From an uncultured SAR86 cluster bacterium (GTDB taxonomy: Bacteria; Pseudomonadota; Gammaproteobacteria; Magnimaribacterales; AG-339-G14): 32,510 nt of DNA. The notes under the pieces are model-generated. The model saw only the letters and a program-made list of their open reading frames with translations. It did not search any database and had not been told where the DNA came from. The stretch lies in contig CACPDB010000004.1 of the NCBI GenBank assembly GCA_902632605.1, positions 1 to 32,510 on the forward strand, read 5' to 3'. A program made the translations under genes and the position numbers. Below, in pieces: positions 19,361 to 28,053 of this stretch (its first letter is position 1; every line of letters starts with the position of its first letter).

Positions 19361-19534
19361 ATGTATTATATATCCATGAAAGATTCCGAAATAACAAAAA
19401 ATTTAATTGTCTTTTTTGTCCTCATTGCTGGATTGACTTTTGTCCTCGGCCTACTTGGATATTTTATTCAAGAATCAGATTTCAGACAGGAAATAGAAGA
19501 AGAAAGTAGAGCAAGCTACTTGGAATCTAACTAA
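19361..19534 (+). CDS. 57-residue single-helix membrane protein
   Basis: A small protein with one hydrophobic helix (about residues 15-36, NLIVFFVLIAGLTFVLGLLGYF) and an acidic tail (SDFRQEIEEESRASYLESN). Several in-frame starts exist; I choose the ATG at 19361 because an eight-base GAGGTGAT (19346-19353), fully complementary to the 3' end of 16S rRNA, lies seven bases upstream. An ATG at 19352 is too close to that site. The start lies 20 bases from the divergent MFS start, and its end overlaps the opposite-strand amidase stop by 8 bases. No family recognised. The strong ribosome site argues that it is translated well. Confidence 0.6.
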   Translation: MYYISMKDSEITKNLIVFFVLIAGLTFVLGLLGYFIQESDFRQEIEEESRASYLESN

Positions 19535-20969
19535 TTTCCAATAATTTTTTCCTCATAATATTAAGGGGCTCTGCCCACGGCTCTTCACGCTCTAATTGTC
19601 CAGCCAAGGAAAATAATAAATTTTCGTTTCCAAATGATGCAGAGAACATAGAACCTACTGGCAAATTATCTTTTGTTCTATACAAAGGAACAGACATTGA
19701 AGGTTGACCAGACTGGTTAAATATTCCAGTAAATGGAGAATATTGGGTTAGTCTTTCAACATATGTTTTCATATCATCGGTATTCATATCTATACTCCCA
19801 ATTTTTACCGGAGGAGATGCCAAAACGGGTGAAAGAAGGACATCATATTGATCAAACATATTTTCTAATTCTTGACCTAATCTGTGATTGATTTTGATAG
19901 CATTTATATAATCGCTAGCAGAAAAATTATTTCCATTTTCTGCCATTTGTAATGTTACCTTTTCAAAGAATTCATTAGAAACTTCCCTTTCAGTTAATAG
20001 AGATTGCGATTTAACGGCATAAGCTACATTTGAAGAAATAATTGTTGCTATAGCTAAAGAAATTTCTTCATAAGAAAAATCAATTTTTGTGCTTTCTACA
20101 GTGTGACCCAATTTCTCGCATAATTTTATCGTTGAGTCCATAATTTCTTTGACGTCTTTATCTACAGTTATATTTGGGTCTTCTATGTATCCGATTTTAA
20201 GATTTCCTGGCTCAATATTAATTTGCTCTAAAAAAATTTTTTCTTGATGTGCAGATCTATATGGAGCTCCTTTTTCATGACCAGATGTAACATCCAAGAG
20301 AGCTGCAGAATCCCTTACAGAAACCGAAACACAATGAAAAATGGACTGCCCACCCCACCCTTCTAAAGATGCTGGACCTAAAGGGGTTCTGGCTCTAGTA
20401 GGTTTTAGACCAAATAGTCCACAACAAGAAGCAGGAATTCTTATAGAGCCACCTCCATCACTTGCTTGAGCCATTGGAACAATTCCTGACGCAACAGCAG
20501 ATGAAGCTCCGCCACTTGAGCCTCCAGAAGATCTTTCTAAATTCCAGGGATTTCTAGTTGGTCCATATAAAACTGGCTCTGTTGTAACAGTGAGACCTAA
20601 CTCAGGAGAATTTGTTTTACCAAAGATATTTAATCCTGAACTCATGGTTCTATAGACCAATTCGCTTGTGTGATCTGCTTTTATATTTTCCAAAACCCTA
20701 GAACCACCCGAAGTCACTGTTCCTTCTAAATAATTATTTAGATCCTTCAACAAAAAAGGAACCCCGTTGAACATTCCTGAATTTTTTTTACTCTTTGAAT
20801 TTCTTCTAGCTAAATCGTAATGTTTAATCGGAATAGCATTTAATTTAGGATCAAGTTTTTCAGCTAATCCTATTGCTATTTCTAATAACTCTGCAGATGA
20901 TATTTGCTTTGTTCTTACTAATTCGCCCAATCCCAAAGCATCATATGAAAAATATTCTAAATCATCCAT
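19527..20969 (-). CDS. Amidase (amidase-signature family)
   Basis: A 480-residue amidase-signature hydrolase with the Ser-cisSer-Lys triad: Lys75 in PFLLKDLNN, cis-Ser151 in the GGSSGGASSA loop and nucleophile Ser175 in DGGGSIRIPASCCGLFGLKPTRAR. These enzymes hydrolyse amides. It is not GatA, since gatB and gatC are absent and the C-terminus differs. The start ATG shares a base with the dihydroorotase TAA (TAATG), so the two are translationally coupled. Amidase next to a cyclic-amidohydrolase suggests action on a related ureido or amide compound, but the pairing is only suggestive. No signal peptide. Confidence 0.9.
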   Translation of the reverse strand: MDDLEYFSYDALGLGELVRTKQISSAELLEIAIGLAEKLDPKLNAIPIKHYDLARRNSKSKKNSGMFNGVPFLLKDLNNYLEGTVTSGGSRVLENIKADHTSELVYRTMSSGLNIFGKTNSPELGLTVTTEPVLYGPTRNPWNLERSSGGSSGGASSAVASGIVPMAQASDGGGSIRIPASCCGLFGLKPTRARTPLGPASLEGWGGQSIFHCVSVSVRDSAALLDVTSGHEKGAPYRSAHQEKIFLEQINIEPGNLKIGYIEDPNITVDKDVKEIMDSTIKLCEKLGHTVESTKIDFSYEEISLAIATIISSNVAYAVKSQSLLTEREVSNEFFEKVTLQMAENGNNFSASDYINAIKINHRLGQELENMFDQYDVLLSPVLASPPVKIGSIDMNTDDMKTYVERLTQYSPFTGIFNQSGQPSMSVPLYRTKDNLPVGSMFSASFGNENLLFSLAGQLEREEPWAEPLNIMRKKLLEIS

Positions 20970-22306
20970 TATCTATCAAATAATATTTGTTCAGCAGAAG
21001 AACTATCTGCGATATGTTTTCCATCTACCACAATAGGCTTCCCATTGATAATTGTACCTAGTACAGATGAACTAAAAGTTTGTCCATCAAACGGTGTCCA
21101 ACCGCATTTAGTTTTTTCTGTTTCGTTTTTAACTGAAGTTGTTTTATTGAGGTCAAACATCATTAAGTCAGCTTTGTATCCCTCCCTAACATAACCTCTA
21201 TCTTGGATAGAAAATCTATCGGCAACTTTATGACTCATATATGAAATAACTTCTTCGAGAGAATAAAAACCTTGTTTGTGAAGTTCGATCATCATATGAA
21301 AAGAATGCTCAATCAAAGGTATACCAGCTGGAGCTTTTCCGTATGGGAGTTTTTTATCCTCAAAAGAATGAGGAGCATGGTCAGTAGCAACATAATCTAT
21401 AAATCCATCTTTAAGTGCTTTTCTTAAAGCATCTCTATCAGTTACTTTTTTTATTGCGGGATTGCAAACAATAAAATTTCCTTGTTTTTCATAATCTCTC
21501 TCATCAAACCACAAATGATGTACACAAACTTCGCAGGTAATTTTCTTGTTCTTTAAATCAATATTTTCAAATAATTCAATTTCTTTTTCAGTTGTCAAAT
21601 GAAGAACATGCAAATCTGAAGAGTATTTTTTAGCTAAATCAATGACCTTTGAGGACGATTTATAACAACAAACATCATTTCTTACGATTGGGTGAAAACT
21701 TGCATCTAAAGACTCATATTGTGAATTAACCTTATCTGAATTAATTTTTATAGTTTCGTTATCTTCACAGTGAGTAACAATTGTTACTGGACAAAACTGA
21801 AAGATTTGCTCTAAAGCAAAATCATCTTCTACTAATAAAGTTCCAGTAGAAGTACCCATAAAAACTTTCAGACCACAGGTTTCTTTGGGGTTTAATTTTC
21901 TAATTTCTTCTAAGTTAGTTTCTGTAGCCCCAAAGTAATATGAATAATTTGTCCAAGACTTTTTTGCTCCGAGCAAATTTCTATCATTTAATAAATCAAT
22001 GGTGGTTGTATTTGGATTAACATTTGGCATATCGAAAGTTGAAGTAACTCCAGAATAAGCTGCAGCTAGAGATTCTGAACTAATATCACCTTTTTCAGTT
22101 AGTCCTGGATCTCTAAAATGAACTTGATCGTCTATTATTCCAGGTGCTACATATTTTCCGTCAAGGTCGATAATTTCATCTGAATCTGAAGTTATTTGAC
22201 TATCTATTTTCTCAATTTTATCGTCCTTGATTCCAATATCGACTGCCGCAATAGAATCTTCATTAACTAAATTACAGTTTTTTAAAACCAAAGAAAAATT
22301 ACTCAT
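20969..22306 (-). CDS. pyrC: Dihydroorotase-type cyclic amidohydrolase
   Basis: A 445-residue amidohydrolase with the class I dihydroorotase layout. YVAPGIIDDQVHFRDPGLTEKGD (from residue 52) is the first metal site; the usual HxH is QVH here (Gln61, His63), as I recall from a Bacteroidetes-like subfamily with DDQVHFREPG. The bridging lysine is Lys147 in GLKVFMGTSTG, histidines follow in TIVTHCEDNE and LHVLHLTTEKE, and DHAPHSFEDKKLPYGKAPAGIP is the distal site with substrate contacts. It most likely closes carbamoyl-aspartate to dihydroorotate in pyrimidine synthesis; allantoinase or hydantoinase is the alternative. The Smr-like gene ends 2 bases upstream. Confidence 0.85.
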   Translation of the reverse strand: MSNFSLVLKNCNLVNEDSIAAVDIGIKDDKIEKIDSQITSDSDEIIDLDGKYVAPGIIDDQVHFRDPGLTEKGDISSESLAAAYSGVTSTFDMPNVNPNTTTIDLLNDRNLLGAKKSWTNYSYYFGATETNLEEIRKLNPKETCGLKVFMGTSTGTLLVEDDFALEQIFQFCPVTIVTHCEDNETIKINSDKVNSQYESLDASFHPIVRNDVCCYKSSSKVIDLAKKYSSDLHVLHLTTEKEIELFENIDLKNKKITCEVCVHHLWFDERDYEKQGNFIVCNPAIKKVTDRDALRKALKDGFIDYVATDHAPHSFEDKKLPYGKAPAGIPLIEHSFHMMIELHKQGFYSLEEVISYMSHKVADRFSIQDRGYVREGYKADLMMFDLNKTTSVKNETEKTKCGWTPFDGQTFSSSVLGTIINGKPIVVDGKHIADSSSAEQILFDR

Positions 22307-22308
22307 TT

Positions 22309-22533
22309 TTAAACTGACCTAACCATAATAGTTCCATAATTGTTTCCAGAACCCACTTCAAAAGTAGACCCTATATCCATTAAAGTTTCCTCAACTAAAG
22401 ATATCATCTTTTGACTATTTCCACAGATAATTAATATCGGACAATCGTTTTGATTCAAATACAGATAATTTGTAACTTCAATTTTAACATCTCCATGTCT
22501 ACAACCATGCAAATCAAGAGTATTAAATTTCAT
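22309..22533 (-). CDS. Small Smr-like domain protein
   Basis: A 74-residue protein that appears to be a minimal Smr (small MutS-related) domain. LDLHGCRHGDVKIEVTNYL (about residues 6-24) matches the LDLHG-x5-A-x3-hhh-hh start of Smr, and PILIICGNSQ stands where the domain normally has an H-G-K-G loop, here degenerate. Smr domains can nick DNA or RNA, but the loss of the second glycine-rich motif makes activity uncertain. It overlaps the COMT-like gene by 11 bases and is followed by the dihydroorotase after 2 bases, so it is inside an operon. Confidence 0.6.
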   Translation of the reverse strand: MKFNTLDLHGCRHGDVKIEVTNYLYLNQNDCPILIICGNSQKMISLVEETLMDIGSTFEVGSGNNYGTIMVRSV

Positions 22534-23287
22534 CTTTATATATTGATATCTCTACTCCGTCAGGATGAGATTTAGAATATTCTCTTTTAGTTGGAATAAA
22601 CTTACTGATGTATTTTGAAGATGATCTTACATATTCTAGATAATCTTCTAGATTAAAAAGAATTACATTATCGGCAAAAATCCAAGCATTATTTTTAATT
22701 AAGTTATTTTCTTCTAGGGATTTAAGATCTTTTAGGTAAAGCTCTTTCCAATGATCAATAAAAATAAAATCATACTTTTCATCTAGATTTGGAATAACTT
22801 CATTTGATTTGCCAATTATTAATTTATGATTTTTAGATAAACCTGAAATATTTATATGTTCTATAGCAATATCTGCAAATTTCTTATTTGATTCAATAGA
22901 CGTAAGCTTAGACGTATTATCTAAGTTTTTGAGAATCCTGATTGTGGAATATCCTAGATATACTCCTAATTCAAGAATGTTATTAGCTTTTGAATCAACA
23001 ATTGCATTCTCCAACAGCTGACCCTTTTCATCACCAATATTCATTAAAAAAGTTTTCTTGTATGCATAATTATCAATTATTTCTAAAACTGAATCAGGGT
23101 CGCAAGTATTAGCTTTAAGTCTAACAAGATTGAGTACTTCTTCTTCTTTGGGAATTTTAATTTTAAATTTAGTAAAAATCCTTTCGATTAATTCTTGAAA
23201 AACTAAGCTCATTACACCTAAAAAACTTTTTCTATTAATTCTGAAAGGTATAGAACTTTTTTTTCTTTCCGATTGATTGTTTTTCAT
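22523..23287 (-). CDS. Catechol O-methyltransferase-like SAM enzyme
   Basis: A 254-residue class I methyltransferase very like animal COMT. MNIGDEKGQLLENAI (82-96) and ILELGVYLGYSTIRI (104-118) follow the COMT pattern (GDAKGQ..., LELGAYCGYS...). IDHWKELYL has the metal-binding Asp178, gating Trp180 and catalytic Lys181, and FADNVILF has metal ligands Asp206-Asn207. All key catalytic positions are kept. About 45 extra basic residues precede the domain; no clear signal peptide. It should methylate a catechol hydroxyl with S-adenosylmethionine. It is the first gene of the operon with the Smr-like, dihydroorotase and amidase genes, and diverges from a metalloprotease with 26 bases between starts. 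Confidence 0.87.
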   Translation of the reverse strand: MKNNQSERKKSSIPFRINRKSFLGVMSLVFQELIERIFTKFKIKIPKEEEVLNLVRLKANTCDPDSVLEIIDNYAYKKTFLMNIGDEKGQLLENAIVDSKANNILELGVYLGYSTIRILKNLDNTSKLTSIESNKKFADIAIEHINISGLSKNHKLIIGKSNEVIPNLDEKYDFIFIDHWKELYLKDLKSLEENNLIKNNAWIFADNVILFNLEDYLEYVRSSSKYISKFIPTKREYSKSHPDGVEISIYKDEI

Positions 23288-23313
23288 TAACCTAAGATAA
23301 TTTATTGCGCATC

Positions 23314-25791
23314 ATGATTATTTTTAAATTACTATTTAGGATAGTCCTTATTGGATTTCTTTCAACATCTATTTTTTCGGATAAGGACACTAAAGCAGAG
23401 AAAAATAAGGAAGATACCTTAGAGGCTTTTCTTGAAGACTTAATTCATTTTCCAGGGCTTTTGGATACATATAGAAATGATGAAGATGGAAAGATTTATT
23501 TGTTGATTAAAAAAGATCAGCTAGATAAAGAATTTATTTATTTTGCTCATATTTTAGACGGAATAGTCGAGGCAGGAACTTGGCGAGGAAATTATTTAGA
23601 TAATGGCATCATTAAATTCATTAAGTATTTTGATCAGATCAGAATAGATAGAGTTAATACTGCTTATGTTTTTGATGAAAATAATCCACTATCAAAAGCC
23701 AATAATGCAAATATTTCTAACTCTCTAATAGATTCAATAAAAATTAATAAAACATCTGAATCAAAAGATAAATTCTTAATAGAAGTTACATCTTTACTAT
23801 TGAGTGAGAATTTATCAAAAATTACTTTTGCTTCTAAAGAAGATACAAAGGATGGTTTTAAAATTGGGTCTATATCTAAAAACAAATCCAGTATCGATAA
23901 AATTTTAAATTACCCTAAAAATACTGACTTTGAAATTAATTATGTATTTTCAAACTCCTCAAATAAACCCATAGAAAATCAAGATTCTAGAAATAATTCC
24001 ATATCTATTAGATATAGCTTTATCGATTATCCTGATCATAATTTTGAAACACGAATAGAAGACCAAAGAATTGGTTTTTTTTCTGAAAGAAAAACTAATT
24101 TATCTTCAACTGATATAACTCCTTATGAAGATTTGATAAATAAATGGCATCTTGAAAAAAAAGATCCTGATGAAGAAAAATCCATCCCGGTAAAACCTAT
24201 TATCTTTTGGATAGAAAATACAACCCCTTATGAACTTAGACCAATAATTAAAAATGCAGTTTTAGCTTGGAACATTGCTTTTGAAGAAGCTGGTTTTATT
24301 GATGCAATTGAAGTAAAAACTCAACCCGATAATGCAGAATGGACTGCTGGCGATATAAGATATAACACCCTTAGGTGGACTTCATCTCCAAACCCTCCTT
24401 TTGGTGGATACGGACCAAGTTTTACTAATCCAAGAACCGGAGAAATCCTAGGAGCCGATATTATGCTTGAATGGATATATCTTACAAATAGAGTTAGATA
24501 TTCGGAAATATTTGAGAATCAAGAAAATCATAAACAAAATTTCTGTCACAATTCAATAATTAATCAAGAAAATCGGTTGTTTGGAAAAATAGCTTTAGAA
24601 GCGCTCAATTTAAATGATAAAGAAGTTAGCAGATTATATGAAGAAGACTTATATCAGTTAATCCTTCATGAAGTTGGTCATACTTTAGGTCTTAATCACA
24701 ACTTTGCTGCGTCAACCCTTCATGATAATTCTGATATACACAATCCAGAAGTTACTTATAAAGAAGGTTTAAGCTCGTCTGTAATGGATTACCATGCACT
24801 AAATATAGCCCCTCTCGGAGTCGAGCAAGGTCAATATGCAGATATTAAACCTGGTAAATATGACGTCTTAGCTATTAAATATGGTTATACGCCAAAACTT
24901 TCTAAAGATGATTTGAACAATATGCTGGACGAATATTCCTCTTCAGAATATTTATTTGGTAATGATGGAGATGATATGAGGTCTCCTGGTAAAGGAATAG
25001 ACCCAAGAATAAATACAGGAGACATGACAAATGATCCTGTTGAATATGCTAAAGATAGAATTATATTATCGCAAAATTTAATACCAAATCTTTATGAAAC
25101 TTTAAAAACAAAAACTGATAGTTGGGAAAGTATTTATCAAGGATACAGAATTTTATTAAGACAAATTCATACTTCAGCAGAAATAATTTCAAGGCAAGTA
25201 GGAGGAGTTTATGTGAACAGAGGTTTTATATCTGACCAAGATAAAAATCCCTATGAAGTTGTTCCTTATAAAATTCAAAAAGAATCACTAAAGATTCTTT
25301 CTGAATATTATTTCGATAGTGATAAATTCATTCTCCCCTCAAATATTGTAAGCAAGATGCAAAGAGAGAGAAGGAGTTTTGACTTTTTTGGAAAAACTGA
25401 AGACCCTAAAATTCATAATATGATTTTGAAAGGGCAAAAAAAAGTTTTGAAGCACTATACTAATTCGAGAGTTTTAAAAAGACTTACTGATACTTCTCTT
25501 TATGGAAATGAATACCTACCTAGCGAACTTCTCAAAGATATTACCTCAGCTATTTTTAAGGATAGTAAGTCTCTACAATTAAACGGTATAGATCAAAATC
25601 TTCAAAACTATTATCTAAAAAGATTAATGATAATTGTAAATAGCGGAAGTTTTGATTCCCCCTCTGTATCAGCAAGTTTTGCTTCTCTTAAGAAGATTAA
25701 GGCCTATACTTTTTCACCTTCTGTTGATGAAGCCACGGAAAATCATAAGGAATTAATTAGATGGAAGATAGAAAAGCTTCTAAACAACTAA
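23314..25791 (+). CDS. Exported zinc metalloprotease (DUF5117/DUF4953-like)
   Basis: An 825-residue protein with an N-terminal signal peptide (about residues 1-20; start taken at the ATG at 23314 rather than a TTG three codons upstream). The zinc site is HEVGHTLGLNH (about residues 452-462), an HExxHxxGxxH of the metzincin type, followed by SSVMDYHALNIAP, the expected Met-turn. Upstream parts such as EFIYFAHILDG, YSFIDYPDHNFETRIEDQRIGFF and NPRTGEILGADIMLEW are typical of the large DUF5117-DUF4953 proteins found in marine bacteria. The long C-terminal helical part is also usual. It would act in the periplasm or at the surface. Its end overlaps the purU stop by 4 bases. Confidence 0.88.
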   Translation: MIIFKLLFRIVLIGFLSTSIFSDKDTKAEKNKEDTLEAFLEDLIHFPGLLDTYRNDEDGKIYLLIKKDQLDKEFIYFAHILDGIVEAGTWRGNYLDNGIIKFIKYFDQIRIDRVNTAYVFDENNPLSKANNANISNSLIDSIKINKTSESKDKFLIEVTSLLLSENLSKITFASKEDTKDGFKIGSISKNKSSIDKILNYPKNTDFEINYVFSNSSNKPIENQDSRNNSISIRYSFIDYPDHNFETRIEDQRIGFFSERKTNLSSTDITPYEDLINKWHLEKKDPDEEKSIPVKPIIFWIENTTPYELRPIIKNAVLAWNIAFEEAGFIDAIEVKTQPDNAEWTAGDIRYNTLRWTSSPNPPFGGYGPSFTNPRTGEILGADIMLEWIYLTNRVRYSEIFENQENHKQNFCHNSIINQENRLFGKIALEALNLNDKEVSRLYEEDLYQLILHEVGHTLGLNHNFAASTLHDNSDIHNPEVTYKEGLSSSVMDYHALNIAPLGVEQGQYADIKPGKYDVLAIKYGYTPKLSKDDLNNMLDEYSSSEYLFGNDGDDMRSPGKGIDPRINTGDMTNDPVEYAKDRIILSQNLIPNLYETLKTKTDSWESIYQGYRILLRQIHTSAEIISRQVGGVYVNRGFISDQDKNPYEVVPYKIQKESLKILSEYYFDSDKFILPSNIVSKMQRERRSFDFFGKTEDPKIHNMILKGQKKVLKHYTNSRVLKRLTDTSLYGNEYLPSELLKDITSAIFKDSKSLQLNGIDQNLQNYYLKRLMIIVNSGSFDSPSVSASFASLKKIKAYTFSPSVDEATENHKELIRWKIEKLLNN

Positions 25792-26642
25792 CTAAAAATT
25801 ACAGTTTTTGAATTATTTATAAACACTCTTCTTTCAATGTGATACTTAACAGCTCTAGCCAGAGTAATTGATTCAAGATCTCTTCCGATTAATTCTAAAT
25901 CTTTGGGTGTTTTGGCATGATCTACTCTCTCAACACTTTGATCGATAATGGGTCCCTCATCTAAGTCTGAGGATACATAATGAGCTGTCGCACCTAATAT
26001 TTTTACTCCCTTTTTATATGCTTGATGATAAGGCTTTGCTCCTTTAAAACTTGGTAAGAAAGAATGGTGAATATTAATTATTTGTCCATAAAAATCTTTA
26101 CACATTTGATCCGATAAAATCTGCATGTATCTTGCAAGAATAATAAAATCAATATTCAGTTCGTTAAGAATTTTTCTTGTCTCCTTTTCTGCTTGCTTTT
26201 TATTATTTTTGTTAACCGGAACATGATAGAAAGGAATTTTATGCCAGTTAGCAAGCTTCTCATGAACTTTGTGGTTCGAAATAATACAAGAGATGTTCAT
26301 TGGCAAAATACCTGAATCTACTCTATAAATGAGGTCTTGTAAGCAGTGTCCATATTTTGAAACAAAAATAGCGGTATTGGGTTTATAACCAGCTTCTTTT
26401 ATGGACCAATTCATTTTAAAACTTCTACATTCTTTATCAAAAAATTTTGAAAATTTATTTATATCTAATTCATTTTCTGAATAAATTAATTTTGCTCTCA
26501 TAAAAAAATACTTGTTCTCCGGATCTCCATAATGAGCTGAGTCTAAGATAAATAGATTTGATTTGTTAAGCGTAGAAGAAACTTTGGCAACAATTCCATA
26601 TCTGTCGGGACATTTAACCCTTAAAATATATTCTTTAGACAT
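25788..26642 (-). CDS. purU: Formyltetrahydrofolate deformylase
   Basis: A 284-residue two-domain enzyme that hydrolyses 10-formyltetrahydrofolate to formate and tetrahydrofolate, feeding PurT and balancing one-carbon pools. An ACT domain (LRVKCPDRYGIVAKVSSTL, about residues 7-25, to about 80) precedes the formyltransferase-fold domain. The catalytic region is INIHHSFLPSFKGAKPYHQAY, with the Asn-His pair, and the aspartate lies in LDEGPIIDQ. Its ATG follows the TAA of the TPR/barrel gene with no base between, so translation should be coupled to a functionally unrelated outer-membrane protein, which is odd but typical of packed genomes. Confidence 0.93.
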   Translation of the reverse strand: MSKEYILRVKCPDRYGIVAKVSSTLNKSNLFILDSAHYGDPENKYFFMRAKLIYSENELDINKFSKFFDKECRSFKMNWSIKEAGYKPNTAIFVSKYGHCLQDLIYRVDSGILPMNISCIISNHKVHEKLANWHKIPFYHVPVNKNNKKQAEKETRKILNELNIDFIILARYMQILSDQMCKDFYGQIINIHHSFLPSFKGAKPYHQAYKKGVKILGATAHYVSSDLDEGPIIDQSVERVDHAKTPKDLELIGRDLESITLARAVKYHIERRVFINNSKTVIFS

Positions 26643-27983
26643 TTATTCAGTACAAAGATAATTAAATTTAACAGCTATACCTTGATTTGAACGAGCATAT
26701 AATCCAATGGAGCTTTTATTAGAAGAAAAAGTAACACCTAAATCAGCATTCCAACAAAGATCAATTATCTTAGTGAGGCCTAATCTCAAGTTTAGAGCTT
26801 TATCCGATCTCAAACCAAGAAGTGGATCTCTATCCTCATAATCTTTATATGAATACGCAACGCTAGTAGTTGCAAATGTTGTTGAGTTCAATGGCTGTCT
26901 AGTACTTAAATCAAAAGACCTTTTAATATAGGTTTCTGTGTCTGACGAAGCATAAAAATGTTCATAGTTTGTTTTATAACTTAAAAATATTCCACTTTTT
27001 GGGAAAATAGTGCTTCGGCTTAGACCGACTCCAATAAAATCACCTGTTTTATTTTGAGATCCAAGAAAATCTCTTTCATCTAAATATACATTTAATCCGA
27101 AGGAGCCCGAATCCTTTAATGTAGCTTTCCAATCCACATCAACTCTATGAGATCTTAGTAATTCAGATCCTTGAAGAAAAACTTTGAATGCTGTCAAAGA
27201 TGGTGTGAATGACTGGTTTACAACGCCAAGAGTATCATTATCAAGCATATTGAATTTTCTATTCACAGAAAATACTCCTGTAGAAGAGTCAAAGTTAGAA
27301 AAATCTCTATAAACCTGTCTTGATAAAGAGACAACGTAGTTAATAGTATCTCCTCTAGGATGTTTCAAATCTTGTGTAATTTGAGAAGAAAAAGCGGCAG
27401 TGTAATAAAGATCAGATTCAGGTCTATTTGATATATTTAGATCAATTGCGCCAAGGTCTCCTACTACAGTGACAACATCCGTATCGAGTCCTGCATTAGC
27501 ATTACTAGATAATCCCATTCCAAAAGAAACTACAGATTGAGTTTTGAAAACTCTTGTTTCGTTATCAATTTGCTCAAGAAATACATCTACCTTTTCTTTA
27601 ACTTCTTTAGGGGGGTCATAATTATCTACATCATCTAAGTATCTTTTTGCAGACGCATAAGCCCCTAATCTAAAATATAGAACTCCAAGCTCTAGTTTTA
27701 TCCTAGGTAAATCAGGTTTATAAATAAGCATTTGCTCAAAGACTCCTATTGCAGCTCTTAATATTTCTAAAGATATGGATGGAACTAAATTTCCATCTAT
27801 ATTTTCAAAAAGAGGAAGTCTTCTAATTATTGAATCAAAAACTTTTTGTCTTTCTATTTGAGTAGCTCTTAATTCGTCAGGATCATTTATCGAAGGAGGA
27901 ACATTTTGCGCAAAGAGACTTATACTTAAAATACAACAAATAATTAAGGTAAAATCCCTTGTTAAAAAAAACAAATTCTTCAT
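26643..27983 (-). CDS. TPR plus beta-barrel outer-membrane protein with an inserted CHASE2 fragment
   Basis: A 446-residue secreted protein. The signal peptide (about residues 10-26, ending LFAQ) is followed by a TPR-like part (FEQMLIYKPDLPRIKLELGVLYFRLGAYASAKRYLDDV, about 82-120) and, from about residue 150, repeated amphipathic strands (SVVSFGMGLSSNANAG, YTAAFSSQITQDL, and others) up to the end. The plan resembles DUF560/Slam-like proteins. Residues 50-80 are not of this family: they are a near-exact copy of residues 202-232 of the divergent CHASE2 cyclase, encoded by an inverted 92-bp repeat. Family members I recall have a TPR helix pair at that place, so it probably lost part of its first repeat. 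The frame is intact. Confidence 0.82.
   Translation of the reverse strand: MKNLFFLTRDFTLIICCILSISLFAQNVPPSINDPDELRATQIERQKVFDSIIRRLPLFENIDGNLVPSISLEILRAAIGVFEQMLIYKPDLPRIKLELGVLYFRLGAYASAKRYLDDVDNYDPPKEVKEKVDVFLEQIDNETRVFKTQSVVSFGMGLSSNANAGLDTDVVTVVGDLGAIDLNISNRPESDLYYTAAFSSQITQDLKHPRGDTINYVVSLSRQVYRDFSNFDSSTGVFSVNRKFNMLDNDTLGVVNQSFTPSLTAFKVFLQGSELLRSHRVDVDWKATLKDSGSFGLNVYLDERDFLGSQNKTGDFIGVGLSRSTIFPKSGIFLSYKTNYEHFYASSDTETYIKRSFDLSTRQPLNSTTFATTSVAYSYKDYEDRDPLLGLRSDKALNLRLGLTKIIDLCWNADLGVTFSSNKSSIGLYARSNQGIAVKFNYLCTE
27745..27836 (-). repeat. 92-bp inverted repeat, copy inside the TPR/barrel gene
   Basis: This is the inverted partner of 28657-28748, identical at 91 of 92 positions. Read on the minus strand it encodes residues 50-80 of the TPR/barrel protein (DSIIRRLPLFENIDGN... 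to AAIG). The single difference lies nine bases from one end (C here, T in the cyclase copy, changing Val to Ala); beyond it only TGCAATAGG is shared. Confidence 0.97.
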
Positions 27984-28053
27984 ATATAAGACCTTTCGAA
28001 ACGAATTATATTAAAAATAAGACATATATTGGATAATATTTTTATTTATCAAA

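Noticed and set aside
23664-23885. Open frame of 73 codons on the minus strand
   Set aside because: Antisense to the metalloprotease gene in an A+T-rich part, with no supporting signal.
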